Assembly: GCF_010994035.1 (NCBI RefSeq)
Contig: NZ_WIXN01000002.1
Coordinates: 62,001-126,000 of the forward strand
Reading direction: 5' to 3'
Length of the DNA: 64,000 bases
Source of the DNA: Virgibacillus aidingensis
GTDB taxonomy: Bacteria; Bacillota; Bacilli; Bacillales; Amphibacillaceae
Shown here piece by piece: positions 55,915 to 63,698 of the stretch. The notes under the pieces were generated by a model that was given only the letters and a program-made list of their open reading frames with translations, did not search any database and was not told where the DNA came from. The first letter of the stretch is position 1, and every line of letters starts with the position of its first letter. Made by a program: the position numbers and the translations under genes.

Positions 55915-56219
55915 AGGGTTGGGACAGAACACTGAATAAGTGCTGAGAAGACGAACAAACTAACACGTATTAGCTCCGGAAATATACACAGACTCCAGCG
56001 GGCGCAAAGCATCACGAGATCTCTAAAGACAAGACAGCAACCTTTCCTTGCTGAAAGGCAGCACAGGAAGGCATTGCACATCCGCCCGCGCCAAAGCCTC
56101 CCCCGGAAAAACGGCCAAAGGGAGTTTGATTGGAAGCGAGGTATATTTCCGGAGCAGATTTTAATTGCACGTTTAAGGATGCTCGGATTTCTGTTTATTA
56201 AATTTTTTGTCCCAGCCCT
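55915..56219 (+). mobile_element. Dispersed ~305-bp element, copy 2 (MITE-like)
   Basis: The element runs from AGGGTTGGGACAGAAC to GTCCCAGCCCT; its ends are inverted repeats. GCTCCGGAAATATAC is mirrored by GTATATTTCCGGAGC, a perfect 15-bp inner inverted repeat. It aligns along its length with the copy near 31.7 kb. No transposase or protein is encoded. It fills the gap between the P5C dehydrogenase and proline dehydrogenase genes, ends 24 bases before the latter's start, and has the same orientation as transcription, as does copy 1. Confidence 0.85.
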
Positions 56220-56243
56220 GCATATAATAAAGGAGCTGCAACA

Positions 56244-57251
56244 ATGGCAAACTTAACCAGAGATTTTTTTATCGCATTATCAAATAATCAATTTTTAAAT
56301 ACAAATGCCAAGAAGTGGGGTTTTCGTCTCGGGGCAGATAAATTTGTAGCAGGAACTGATATTGACAGTGTGGTCAGTGTAGTGAAAGAACTTAACAACA
56401 AAGGGATCAGCTGTACACTGGATAACCTCGGGGAATTCGTATTTGAAGAATCAGAGGCAACCCAGGCAAAAGATGACATTTTGGAAATGATTGAAAAGAT
56501 ACATGAGGAAAATCTTGATTGCCATGTTTCCGTAAAGATGACCCAGCTTGGTTTGGACATTGACCAGAACTTTTGCATCAGTAACATGTCAGAAATTTTA
56601 TCTGCTGCGGCAAACTACGATATATTCGTAAATATTGATATGGAAAAGTACGAACACTATCAAAAAACTTTAGATGTGCTGGCCATATTACGAAAAGACT
56701 TCAGCAATGTTGGAACGGTGATGCAATCGTATTTATACCGGACAATGGATGATCTGGAAGATTTAAAGGATGTACGGCTCCGCTTAGTGAAAGGTGCTTA
56801 CAAAGAAAGTGAAGAGGTAGCTTTTCAATCAAAAGAAGATATTGATGCCAATTTCATCAAAGCTTGTGAGACCAGGCTGCTGGGAGACACTTTTACATCA
56901 ATTGCAACCCATGACCATCATATTATCAACAGGCTAAAGAAATTCGTCAAAGAAAATAATGTGCCAAAGGATAACTTTGAATTTCAAATGCTTTACGGTT
57001 TCCGGGTGGAAATGCAGCATGGGCTTGCTGAAGAAGGTTATAACTTCTGTACGTATATCCCATTCGGCAATGACTGGTTTGGGTACTTCATGCGCAGGCT
57101 GGCGGAAAGACCACAAAACTTGCAGCTGGTGATGAAGGATACATTTTATACAGAAGACAATAAATTGAAAAAAACACCAATCGTTGCTGGGGCAGCCGCA
57201 ATCGGATTGTTTGCACTGTGGAGAAGAAATAAGAAAAAAAACAAAGACTGA
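56244..57251 (+). CDS. putB: Proline dehydrogenase with C-terminal tail
   Basis: 335 residues; FAD enzyme that oxidises proline to pyrroline-5-carboxylate. Barrel segments include CHVSVKMTQLGLDID, VNIDMEKYEHYQKTLD, VGTVMQSYLYRTMDDL, LRLVKGAYKES, IATHDHHIIN, FQMLYGFRVEM and YIPFGNDWFGYFMRRLAERP. Bacillus enzymes are usually near 303 residues; here about 25 extra residues form a hydrophobic stretch (IVAGAAAIGLFALW) and a basic end (RRNKKKNKD) that could anchor the enzyme to the membrane. AAAGGAG precedes the ATG. Confidence 0.93.
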   Translation: MANLTRDFFIALSNNQFLNTNAKKWGFRLGADKFVAGTDIDSVVSVVKELNNKGISCTLDNLGEFVFEESEATQAKDDILEMIEKIHEENLDCHVSVKMTQLGLDIDQNFCISNMSEILSAAANYDIFVNIDMEKYEHYQKTLDVLAILRKDFSNVGTVMQSYLYRTMDDLEDLKDVRLRLVKGAYKESEEVAFQSKEDIDANFIKACETRLLGDTFTSIATHDHHIINRLKKFVKENNVPKDNFEFQMLYGFRVEMQHGLAEEGYNFCTYIPFGNDWFGYFMRRLAERPQNLQLVMKDTFYTEDNKLKKTPIVAGAAAIGLFALWRRNKKKNKD

Positions 57252-57475
57252 TGGCGGAAATGCAATGATGTTTCTCAAATGAACTTTTTATCTTTAATTT
57301 TTTGAACAGCAGGAAACTTCAACATGAATCTTTCCTGCCCATATCCTCCATCCAACATGTACAAAATTCCTGCTTCCATTTTCTTATGCCGACAATGTAC
57401 TGCCGACCCTGAAGATATTAAAACAACTTGATGTACAGCACGAGGAATATATTAATAAAAAGGGGGAAAAGAAAG

Positions 57476-58957
57476 ATGGATACCACGTTTCAACTTATAG
57501 CGATTATTCTTTATTTGCTTGGTATGATCGGGATTGGGCTCTATGGATATAAAAGAACAACTAATCTGGACGACTACATGCTTGGCGGACGAAAACTGAA
57601 TTCGTTAACGTCTGCACTGAGTGCGGGGGCTTCGGATATGTCCCAGTGGTTATTAATGGGACTTCCAGGTGCTATTTATGTATCCGGTTTAGTAGAAGCA
57701 TGGATTGCGATCGGCTTGCTTATCGGGGCATGGCTGAACTGGATATTTGTCGCACCCAGACTCCGGGCTTATACCGAGGTTTCCAATAATTCCATTACAA
57801 TTCCAAGCTTCCTGGACAGCCGTTTTAAAAACAATTCAAAAATACTAAGGATTGTTTCGGGTATTATTATTTTGGTGTATTTTACCTTTTACGTCTCATC
57901 CGGCATGGTGGCAGGCGGTATTTTCTTCCAAAGTTCTTTCGATTACAGTTATCATACCGGCCTTATTATCGTAGCATTGGTAACGATTACTTATACTTTT
58001 ATTGGCGGATTTCTTGCCGTCAGTTTCACTGATGTCGTACAGGGAACTATGATGTTCCTGGCACTGCTTTTGGTTCCGATTATCGGAGTATTTGCTACCG
58101 GCGGATTTGGTGAAACAACAAGTACTATCCAGTCAGTGGACCCTGCTTTAATGAGTCTGTTTGCAACTGCAACAGCAAGCGGAATTATTTCTTCTCTGGC
58201 TTGGGGTCTTGGATATTTTGGACAGCCGCATATTATTATCCGATTTATGGCTATATCTTCTGTCAAGGAAACGAAAAATGCAAGAAGGATAGGTATTGGC
58301 TGGATGCTGCTTTCTTTATTAGGTGCAGTTGCAACTGCATTGGTCGGGGTTGCTTACTTCACGCAAAATCCTGATGTCACACTAACAGATCCAGAAGCTG
58401 TCTTTATCGCATTAGGGCAAGTCTTCTTCCATCCGTTTATTGCAGGACTTATGCTTGCTGCAGTACTGGCAGCCATCATGAGTACAGTTTCTTCTCAGCT
58501 GCTTGTCACGGCATCTGCCCTGGTAGAGGATATCTACAAAGCTGTATTGCGAACAGATGCATCACAAAAGCAGCTTGTAAGCCTGAGCCGTATTGCAGTT
58601 TTAGCCGTTTCTATCATTGCCTTGATTTTTGCATGGCAGCAAAATGATACAATTCTCGGCCTTGTATCCTTTGCTTGGGCGGGATTCGGAGCCGCGTTCG
58701 GCCCGGTAATTTTATTAGCACTTTACTGGAAAAAATTTACTGGCCAAGGTGCATTATGGGGGATGATTGTTGGTGCAGTAACCGTATTTGTCTGGGGAAG
58801 CTCCAATCTTTCCGGCTACCTCTATGAAATCGTGCCGGGATTCCTGCTTTGTCTCATTGTAGGTATAGTCGTAAGTAATATGACATACAAACCGAATCCT
58901 GAAATTGACCGTGAATTTAATGAAGCACTTGAAATCGTAAATAACGAGACTAAATAA
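57476..58957 (+). CDS. putP: Sodium/proline symporter
   Basis: 493 residues, about 12-13 helices, solute:sodium symporter family. MLGGRKLNSLTSALSAGASDMSQWLLMGLP (in parts: MLGGRKLNSL, SAGASDMSQWLLMG), YTFIGGFLAVSFTDVVQG and MSTVSSQLLVTASALVEDIY are the proline and sodium site segments of PutP. It imports proline for catabolism. The ATG at 57476 follows GGGGGAAAAG; a 16-codon longer reading is unlikely. It is the last gene of the proline unit and ends at a terminator. Confidence 0.95.
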   Translation: MDTTFQLIAIILYLLGMIGIGLYGYKRTTNLDDYMLGGRKLNSLTSALSAGASDMSQWLLMGLPGAIYVSGLVEAWIAIGLLIGAWLNWIFVAPRLRAYTEVSNNSITIPSFLDSRFKNNSKILRIVSGIIILVYFTFYVSSGMVAGGIFFQSSFDYSYHTGLIIVALVTITYTFIGGFLAVSFTDVVQGTMMFLALLLVPIIGVFATGGFGETTSTIQSVDPALMSLFATATASGIISSLAWGLGYFGQPHIIIRFMAISSVKETKNARRIGIGWMLLSLLGAVATALVGVAYFTQNPDVTLTDPEAVFIALGQVFFHPFIAGLMLAAVLAAIMSTVSSQLLVTASALVEDIYKAVLRTDASQKQLVSLSRIAVLAVSIIALIFAWQQNDTILGLVSFAWAGFGAAFGPVILLALYWKKFTGQGALWGMIVGAVTVFVWGSSNLSGYLYEIVPGFLLCLIVGIVVSNMTYKPNPEIDREFNEALEIVNNETK

Positions 58958-58959
58958 AA

Positions 58960-58991
58960 CTTTTTCTCCTGACAGGAGAAAAAGCTTTTAT
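58960..58991 (+). terminator. Terminator of the proline operon
   Basis: CTTTTTCTCCT/AGGAGAAAAAG perfect stem with GAC loop, then CTTTTAT. Confidence 0.88.
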
Positions 58992-58995
58992 ATGG

Positions 58996-59214
58996 TGAGT
59001 TTCAATCGGCTGATCAGTCAATGAATGGGAGACATTCCTAACCGTTCGTTGACTCATTCGCCTGATCAACCAACGAATGAGAGACATACTTGCCCGTTCG
59101 TTGACTCATTCGCCTGATCAACCAACGAATGAGAGACATCCTCGCCCGTTCGTTGACTCATTCGCCTGAACAGTCAACGAATGGGAAATATTTTTGCTCG
59201 TTCGTTATCTCATC
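58996..59214. repeat. Second 52-bp tandem array, about 4.2 units
   Basis: Units start at 58996, 59048, 59100 and 59152, exactly 52 bp apart; a partial unit starts at 59204. The two central units differ at two positions. A unit begins GTTGACTCATTCGCCTGATC and continues AACCAACGAATGAGAGAC, so CTCATTCG/CGAATGAG and CGTTG/CAACG can form a hairpin in each. The sequence is unrelated to the array at 2.4-3.5 kb but has the same period and also lies between convergent genes. Confidence 0.95.
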
Positions 59215-59271
59215 ATGCAAAGAACTCACAGATCTTCCCTGCGAAAATTATATTTCCGGATTTATAAAGAT

Positions 59272-59307
59272 AAATTCCGTATCGTCATCATGATGATACG
59301 GAATTTT
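59272..59307. terminator. Terminator of the zinc-ribbon gene
   Basis: AAATTCCGTATC pairs with GATACGGAATTT around CATGATG; T-rich on both sides. Confidence 0.8.
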
Positions 59308-59614
59308 ATTCTTTCCCAAACGGTATTTCGTCCTCGTTTGTCAGCTCCATAATGAAAGGATACATTGAGAAAATTACAAGGGCAGCTATTGCAAATATGG
59401 TGAATCCCACTGCAAAGGATATATTCAATATAAGCGGAAGCAATAGCAAAAGTGGCAAAAGCATATGCAGGATACCCATTTTTCGTCTTGATTGATTTGT
59501 CAGGTACTGTTTTTCCTCACAATAGGGGCATATAATAGCTGTGCCCAGTGAAAATATCCGCTTTATTGCTTCGCTCCATTTCCATTTTCTCCCGCAGTTT
59601 TTACATTCAGGCAT
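59306..59614 (-). CDS. CXXC-20-CXXC zinc-ribbon membrane protein
   Basis: 102 residues. MPECKNCGRKWKWSEAIKRI and AIICPYCEEKQYLT place two CxxC pairs about 20 residues apart, matching a small Bacillus family (TIGR04104-like) of putative zinc ribbons. Two hydrophobic helices follow (residues 49-64 and 66-88), so the ribbon is probably cytoplasmic and membrane-tethered. Function unknown. Same strand as hprK but reading downstream of it, 48 bases away, so possibly in its transcript. Confidence 0.8.
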   Translation of the reverse strand: MPECKNCGRKWKWSEAIKRIFSLGTAIICPYCEEKQYLTNQSRRKMGILHMLLPLLLLLPLILNISFAVGFTIFAIAALVIFSMYPFIMELTNEDEIPFGKE

Positions 59615-59662
59615 CGAAAACCTCCCTTCAACTGCTAAAGCGTATTCTTCCCTGCACGGAAA

Positions 59663-60580
59663 CTATGAATCATTTTCTTCAATCCGGCTTAGAAAATCTT
59701 CCGCCGCACTGTAGCCCTGCTGCTGCAGATACCAGTTATTTGCTGCGGCTTCAATCAGTCCGGCCACATCACGTCCCGGCTGCAGCTGAATTTCAATATG
59801 GGGAACGGGCACATCCAAATAATCTGTTGTTTCCTCTTCCACCTCAAGTTCGTTATTCAAAGAATCCTTCTCCCACTTTGTCAGTTTAATATCGAGGGTA
59901 ATTCTTGTTTCTTCCTGAAAAGCTTTTCTTCCATAGACGCGTACTACATTCAGAAGGCCTATACTGCGCAATGCCAGGAATTCTTTATTTTTCTCATTAT
60001 GGGTACCGAGGATAGTCCGGTGGCTTAACTTTTTCAGCACCACTATATCATCAGCAACCAGACGGTGGCCTCTTCCGATTAATGTATGAGCAATTTCACT
60101 TTTTCCGACACCGGATTCCCCGCGCAGCAAAATACCAATCCCGAAAACATTAATGCAAACACCATGAATTGCAATTTCCGGGGCCATGACCCGTGTCAAA
60201 TATGCATCGGCTTTTGCAATAAAATCACTCGTGTCTTCTGTTGTACGCAAAAGCGGAATGTTTTCTTCGGCGCAAAATAGCTTTAAATAGGTTAAACCGC
60301 TTTGCCCTGCCGTTACAATAAAACAGGGGGGATGGTAATTAACGATGTTTCCGATCCGCTTCCGTCTTTCAGCTTCATTCAGCTGCTGCAAATACGTAAT
60401 TTCTTTTTTTCCGAGTATTTGTACCCGTTCCATCGGGAAAAATTCAAAATAGCCAATAAACTCAAGGCCCGGCCGATGGGTATGCGGCTTTGTAATTTCC
60501 TGATCCAGCTTTTCTTTCCCAGCCAGCACTTCCAGCTTAAATTCCTTCACTAATTTATTTACCGTAATCGTTTTCAGCAT
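59663..60580 (-). CDS. hprK: HPr kinase/phosphorylase
   Basis: 305 residues; phosphorylates HPr on Ser-46 and reverses this, setting carbon catabolite repression with CcpA. GIGILLRGESGVGKSEIAHTLI contains the P-loop, LVADDIVVLK a metal site, and IEIQLQPGRDVAGLIEAAANN the C-terminal family signature. The ATG at 60580 has AGGAGTG upstream. In B. subtilis hprK is followed by lgt; here lgt is absent and the zinc-ribbon gene follows, so this may be a rearranged locus or a second copy. Confidence 0.93.
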   Translation of the reverse strand: MLKTITVNKLVKEFKLEVLAGKEKLDQEITKPHTHRPGLEFIGYFEFFPMERVQILGKKEITYLQQLNEAERRKRIGNIVNYHPPCFIVTAGQSGLTYLKLFCAEENIPLLRTTEDTSDFIAKADAYLTRVMAPEIAIHGVCINVFGIGILLRGESGVGKSEIAHTLIGRGHRLVADDIVVLKKLSHRTILGTHNEKNKEFLALRSIGLLNVVRVYGRKAFQEETRITLDIKLTKWEKDSLNNELEVEEETTDYLDVPVPHIEIQLQPGRDVAGLIEAAANNWYLQQQGYSAAEDFLSRIEENDS

Positions 60581-60766
60581 CTTGTACACTCCTGTGCGGC
60601 AGAGTAATTCTCTGTTTGTCCCCATTTTGTATTATATGAATCAATTATACGATAAAGCGGGAAATAGTGAAAGACTGAACTTGTTTATCTTAGCCGAATT
60701 TCAATTATTTTACAGTCGTGTTCATATCCCCTATGCTGTTATTAAAAGTATGGAAGGATGATTGTA

Positions 60767-61543
60767 ATGTCAAAAGAAATCGAGGAAATTACCGAAAACC
60801 TGATGACTTCCTACAAAACAAGAAAACCAATTGATTTTATACGAAATGCCTATTCTCTTGATGAAGCTGCCTCCTATGAAGTGCAGGAGGCATTTGTCAG
60901 AAAAAAGTGCGCGGAATACGGGGAGGAGATCTCCGGCTATAAAATCAGCATGACCAGCCCGGAAACACAAGCACTTGCCGATACCAACGAACCCGCATAC
61001 GGAACATTAACGACATCCAGCATGATAAAAACGAAGGCACGGCTGAATTTGGAAGAAATGAATGCCCCGCTCGCTGAGCCGGAATTGATGTTTGTACTCA
61101 CAGATGACCTGTCATCAGAAGCAGATGAAGAAGAAATTTTAGCAAAAAGCAAAATTGCACCGGGATTGGAGATTCCCGATTCCCGTTATGAAGATTGGTT
61201 CCCGAATTTCTCACTGGTGGACCTAATTTGTGATAATGCCGTAACCGGAAAGGTTGTTATGGGTGAACCGGTGGATGTCCCGAACAGAGACGACTTGCCG
61301 GAAGTAATGATGCAGCTTTTTCACAACGGAGAAAAACAGGGGGAAGGATCAGGAGCGGCTGTTCTGGAAAACCCGGTTTCTGCCGTTGCCTGGCTTGTGA
61401 ATAAACTTGCCGGGCGAAACAAGACACTAAAAAAAGGAATGGTGATATCTTCCGGGACATTCATTTCCCCGATAAAAGTGAAGAAAGGGACGTATAAAGC
61501 CGTTTTCAGCGGAATTGGGGAAGCTGAAGTGACTTTTGAATAA
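60767..61543 (+). CDS. 2-keto-4-pentenoate hydratase-like protein (MhpD/FAH family)
   Basis: 258 residues. IDFIRNAYSLDEAASYEVQE, GEEISGYKISMTSPE, NAPLAEPELMFVLTDDL (metal Glu residues), PGLEIPDSRYEDW and SSGTFISPIKVKKG fit the hydratase/decarboxylase branch of the fumarylacetoacetase fold that acts in meta-cleavage pathways. No neighbouring aromatic degradation gene is visible, so the pathway is uncertain. GGAAGGATG precedes the ATG. Confidence 0.8.
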   Translation: MSKEIEEITENLMTSYKTRKPIDFIRNAYSLDEAASYEVQEAFVRKKCAEYGEEISGYKISMTSPETQALADTNEPAYGTLTTSSMIKTKARLNLEEMNAPLAEPELMFVLTDDLSSEADEEEILAKSKIAPGLEIPDSRYEDWFPNFSLVDLICDNAVTGKVVMGEPVDVPNRDDLPEVMMQLFHNGEKQGEGSGAAVLENPVSAVAWLVNKLAGRNKTLKKGMVISSGTFISPIKVKKGTYKAVFSGIGEAEVTFE

Positions 61544-61592
61544 TGATAAAAACCAGGCCGGCAGCATCCTTTTCTATAAATTACCCGATATT

Positions 61593-61644
61593 AAAAAGGA
61601 CAGGTCCCTTGAACACCTCTGTGCACTTGAGGGGATCTGTCCTT
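61593..61644 (-). terminator. Terminator of the OpuAC-like gene
   Basis: AAGGACAG and CTGTCCTT arms with inner CCCT/AGGG pairs, followed by TTTTTAATA on the minus strand. Confidence 0.85.
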
Positions 61645-61650
61645 CTATCA

Positions 61651-62589
61651 TTAATTATTCGGTTCTAAATCTTCAATGGAATCAATATCCATATATTCAG
61701 GTACAGTCAAGCCAATGATGGTACCATCTAAGTTTGGACCCAAATCAATATAGTCATCCTGATATTCTTCAGCAAAAGCACCGTGTGTAATAGGCAGCCA
61801 TGGTGCGAGCGACGCGTCCGCTTCACCGTTGGCAATGGCCTGGAAGACTATTGCAGGGTCAACAGGTGTAATTGTTACCTCATATCCTTGTTCTTCCAAT
61901 ACAAGTTTTATTACTTCACCAGAAGCACGCTCTGAATCCCAAGGGGTGATTACCAGTTCAATTGTTTCCCCATCTACAGGCTCTGTTCCCTCAGTCCATT
62001 CACTTACCAAGTCCTGATTCTCTTCTACCCAAGTACTTGCTGCTTCTTCAACAGATGAATCCAGCGCTTCAAGCATGACTCCTTCCATATCTTCTACTTC
62101 CCAGTAGAAACGATCAAGTATTTCATAAGCTTCAGGCATGTCCTCTTCCAGGCCCATCCTTGCGATGGTGTGTATCTGTTCCTCTTCACCATAGGAGCCT
62201 TTTGGATCATCTAAGTATTTCAGCTCATGCTGAGCAAACATATAATGGGGATTCCAGCCCACGACAATAATTGGTTCTTCATTACGGATTGCCTCATCCA
62301 GCTCCGTTAGCATTCCTGCAGTGGAACCTTCCACTTGTTCCCAGCCCGCCAGGTTTTCATATTCCTCCAAGGCCGTATTTGTAAGCCCTGTTGCTCCTGC
62401 ACCTGGCTCAATGCCAATGATCGTATAATCTACTTCTTCACTATAATTCACTGTTTCTTCTGTAGCATCTCCATTCGTATCACCGTTATCACCATCGTTA
62501 TCCTGTGTATCGTCTTCTCCGCCGCAGGCAGCCAGCAGCATAGAAATGGATAAGAAAAGCGTTAAAACAATAAACTTTGCATTTTTCAA
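61651..62589 (-). CDS. opuAC: Glycine betaine-binding lipoprotein, orphan OpuAC-like
   Basis: 312 residues. A lipoprotein signal (FLSISMLLAACGG) is followed by an acidic Asp/Asn/Gly linker and an OpuAC-type binding domain in the usual permuted order: TIIGIEPGAGATGLTNTALE, IIVVGWNPHYMFAQHELKYL (aromatic Trp/Tyr box), ITPWDSERASGEVIK and DASLAPWLPITHGAFAEEY. It binds compatible solutes for osmoprotection. No ATPase or permease gene is next to it; it is an orphan that may serve a transporter encoded elsewhere. TTG start with GGAGGAGG. Confidence 0.88.
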   Translation of the reverse strand: MKNAKFIVLTLFLSISMLLAACGGEDDTQDNDGDNGDTNGDATEETVNYSEEVDYTIIGIEPGAGATGLTNTALEEYENLAGWEQVEGSTAGMLTELDEAIRNEEPIIVVGWNPHYMFAQHELKYLDDPKGSYGEEEQIHTIARMGLEEDMPEAYEILDRFYWEVEDMEGVMLEALDSSVEEAASTWVEENQDLVSEWTEGTEPVDGETIELVITPWDSERASGEVIKLVLEEQGYEVTITPVDPAIVFQAIANGEADASLAPWLPITHGAFAEEYQDDYIDLGPNLDGTIIGLTVPEYMDIDSIEDLEPNN

Positions 62590-62896
62590 TTCAGAACCTC
62601 CTCCAAAATTTAAAAAGGCATATATTTTGATAAGCCCTGTTGCACCTTTTTAAGCACATAAAATTATACGTAAACAACATCCCCCAGTAAATTTGGAAAA
62701 AATACCAAATAAACGACTTTAAATGAATGGCAGTCCATTTTCGTAACCCAGCCCAAAAATTCACAGAAATATTGGCATATGCTTCATGAAACACAATTTT
62801 CCTTGAAAAAGAATGGAGCACAGTTCCTGTTTCCGCTCCTGATGCTTTGGAAAAAACAGGCCGGCACCATCGAATAATTGAGAATGGCTGAAACAA
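62590..62896. other. Intergenic region without a recognised gene
   Basis: Holds the upstream region of the OpuAC-like gene. The only long frame (minus strand, 62591-62896) is rich in Trp, Cys and Phe, has no ribosome site and is judged spurious. Confidence 0.5.
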
Positions 62897-62936
62897 TAAA
62901 AAGGACTATACATATTGTATCTGTCCTTCGTTTTTT
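62897..62936. terminator. Bidirectional terminator behind the MotB/ZorB-like gene
   Basis: AAGGAC/GTCCTT arms with inner ATAC/GTAT, TTTTTATT on minus and TTTTTT on plus. Confidence 0.75.
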
Positions 62937-62987
62937 CATACCTTTTTAAATGCGGCAGACAGGGAGATGAACGGAACAGGGATCACA

Positions 62988-63698
62988 CTAGCGCTCAGAT
63001 CCCTGTGCCCCATCCAGTATCTCCTTCGTTTTGTCCAGGATCTCTTCATCCTTCAGCCGAAATTTAAATTCCACCCGGCGGGAAGCCGCTGCACTGTAAT
63101 TCCCATCTTCATCCGTCCGGGCATCCGTATAGGATTTACTATTCACCGTGAGTTTGTCTTCCAGATGGGACTGAATATTTTTATAGGGAAAATCCTCTCC
63201 TAAAATATAGGATGCTACACTGTATGCCCTATCCTGGGCAAGCTGCAAATTATACAAATAGCTGCCATCCTGGTCTGTATGTCCTTCTATAATAATTTCG
63301 GCGATATATTCTTCATAGCCTTCCTGCAGCAAGATATCCAAATAGACCGGGACAAATTCATCCAGAAACGCAAATGAATCAGGATTTAATTCGTCATCGT
63401 TATACTCGAATAAAATATCGGTATTAAAAATGATCGCGCCGGTTTGACCATCCACCTCCACTCCCAGGTTCGAATCACTGAATTCCTCCTCCAGATCACT
63501 GACAAGCATGGCGCGCACCCCCATAATCTGGTCCAGTGTACGTTCCATTTCTTCAATCTGCAGCGACTTGATGACCATCAGACTGATAAAAATCAGTATA
63601 AAACATAAAAGGATGGTCGTTAAAAGGTCAGTAAATGAAGGCCAAAAATATCCCCCTCCCCCCTGTTGCCGAAACAGACGCTGGTACTTAGTATTCAT
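62988..63698 (-). CDS. MotB/ZorB-like OmpA-domain membrane protein
   Basis: 236 residues. One N-terminal helix (PSFTDLLTTILLCFILIFIS) carries an Asp at residue 24, the position of the ion-carrying Asp in MotB and ZorB. After a linker, a C-terminal OmpA-like peptidoglycan-binding domain follows: IIIEGHTDQDGSYLYNLQLA, DRAYSVASYILGED, SYTDARTDEDGNYSAAASRR. The start overlaps the stop of the preceding gene by 11 bases, so the two are translated together as a stator-like pair. No flagellar genes are near. The pair resembles ZorAB of the Zorya anti-phage system, but no ZorC/D/E lies downstream; the role is open. Confidence 0.78.
   Translation of the reverse strand: MNTKYQRLFRQQGGGGYFWPSFTDLLTTILLCFILIFISLMVIKSLQIEEMERTLDQIMGVRAMLVSDLEEEFSDSNLGVEVDGQTGAIIFNTDILFEYNDDELNPDSFAFLDEFVPVYLDILLQEGYEEYIAEIIIEGHTDQDGSYLYNLQLAQDRAYSVASYILGEDFPYKNIQSHLEDKLTVNSKSYTDARTDEDGNYSAAASRRVEFKFRLKDEEILDKTKEILDGAQGSER

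Noticed and set aside
62591-62896. 101-codon minus-strand frame that might be a permease remnant upstream of the OpuAC-like gene
   Set aside because: No helix pattern of an OpuAB permease, no ribosome site, and odd composition.
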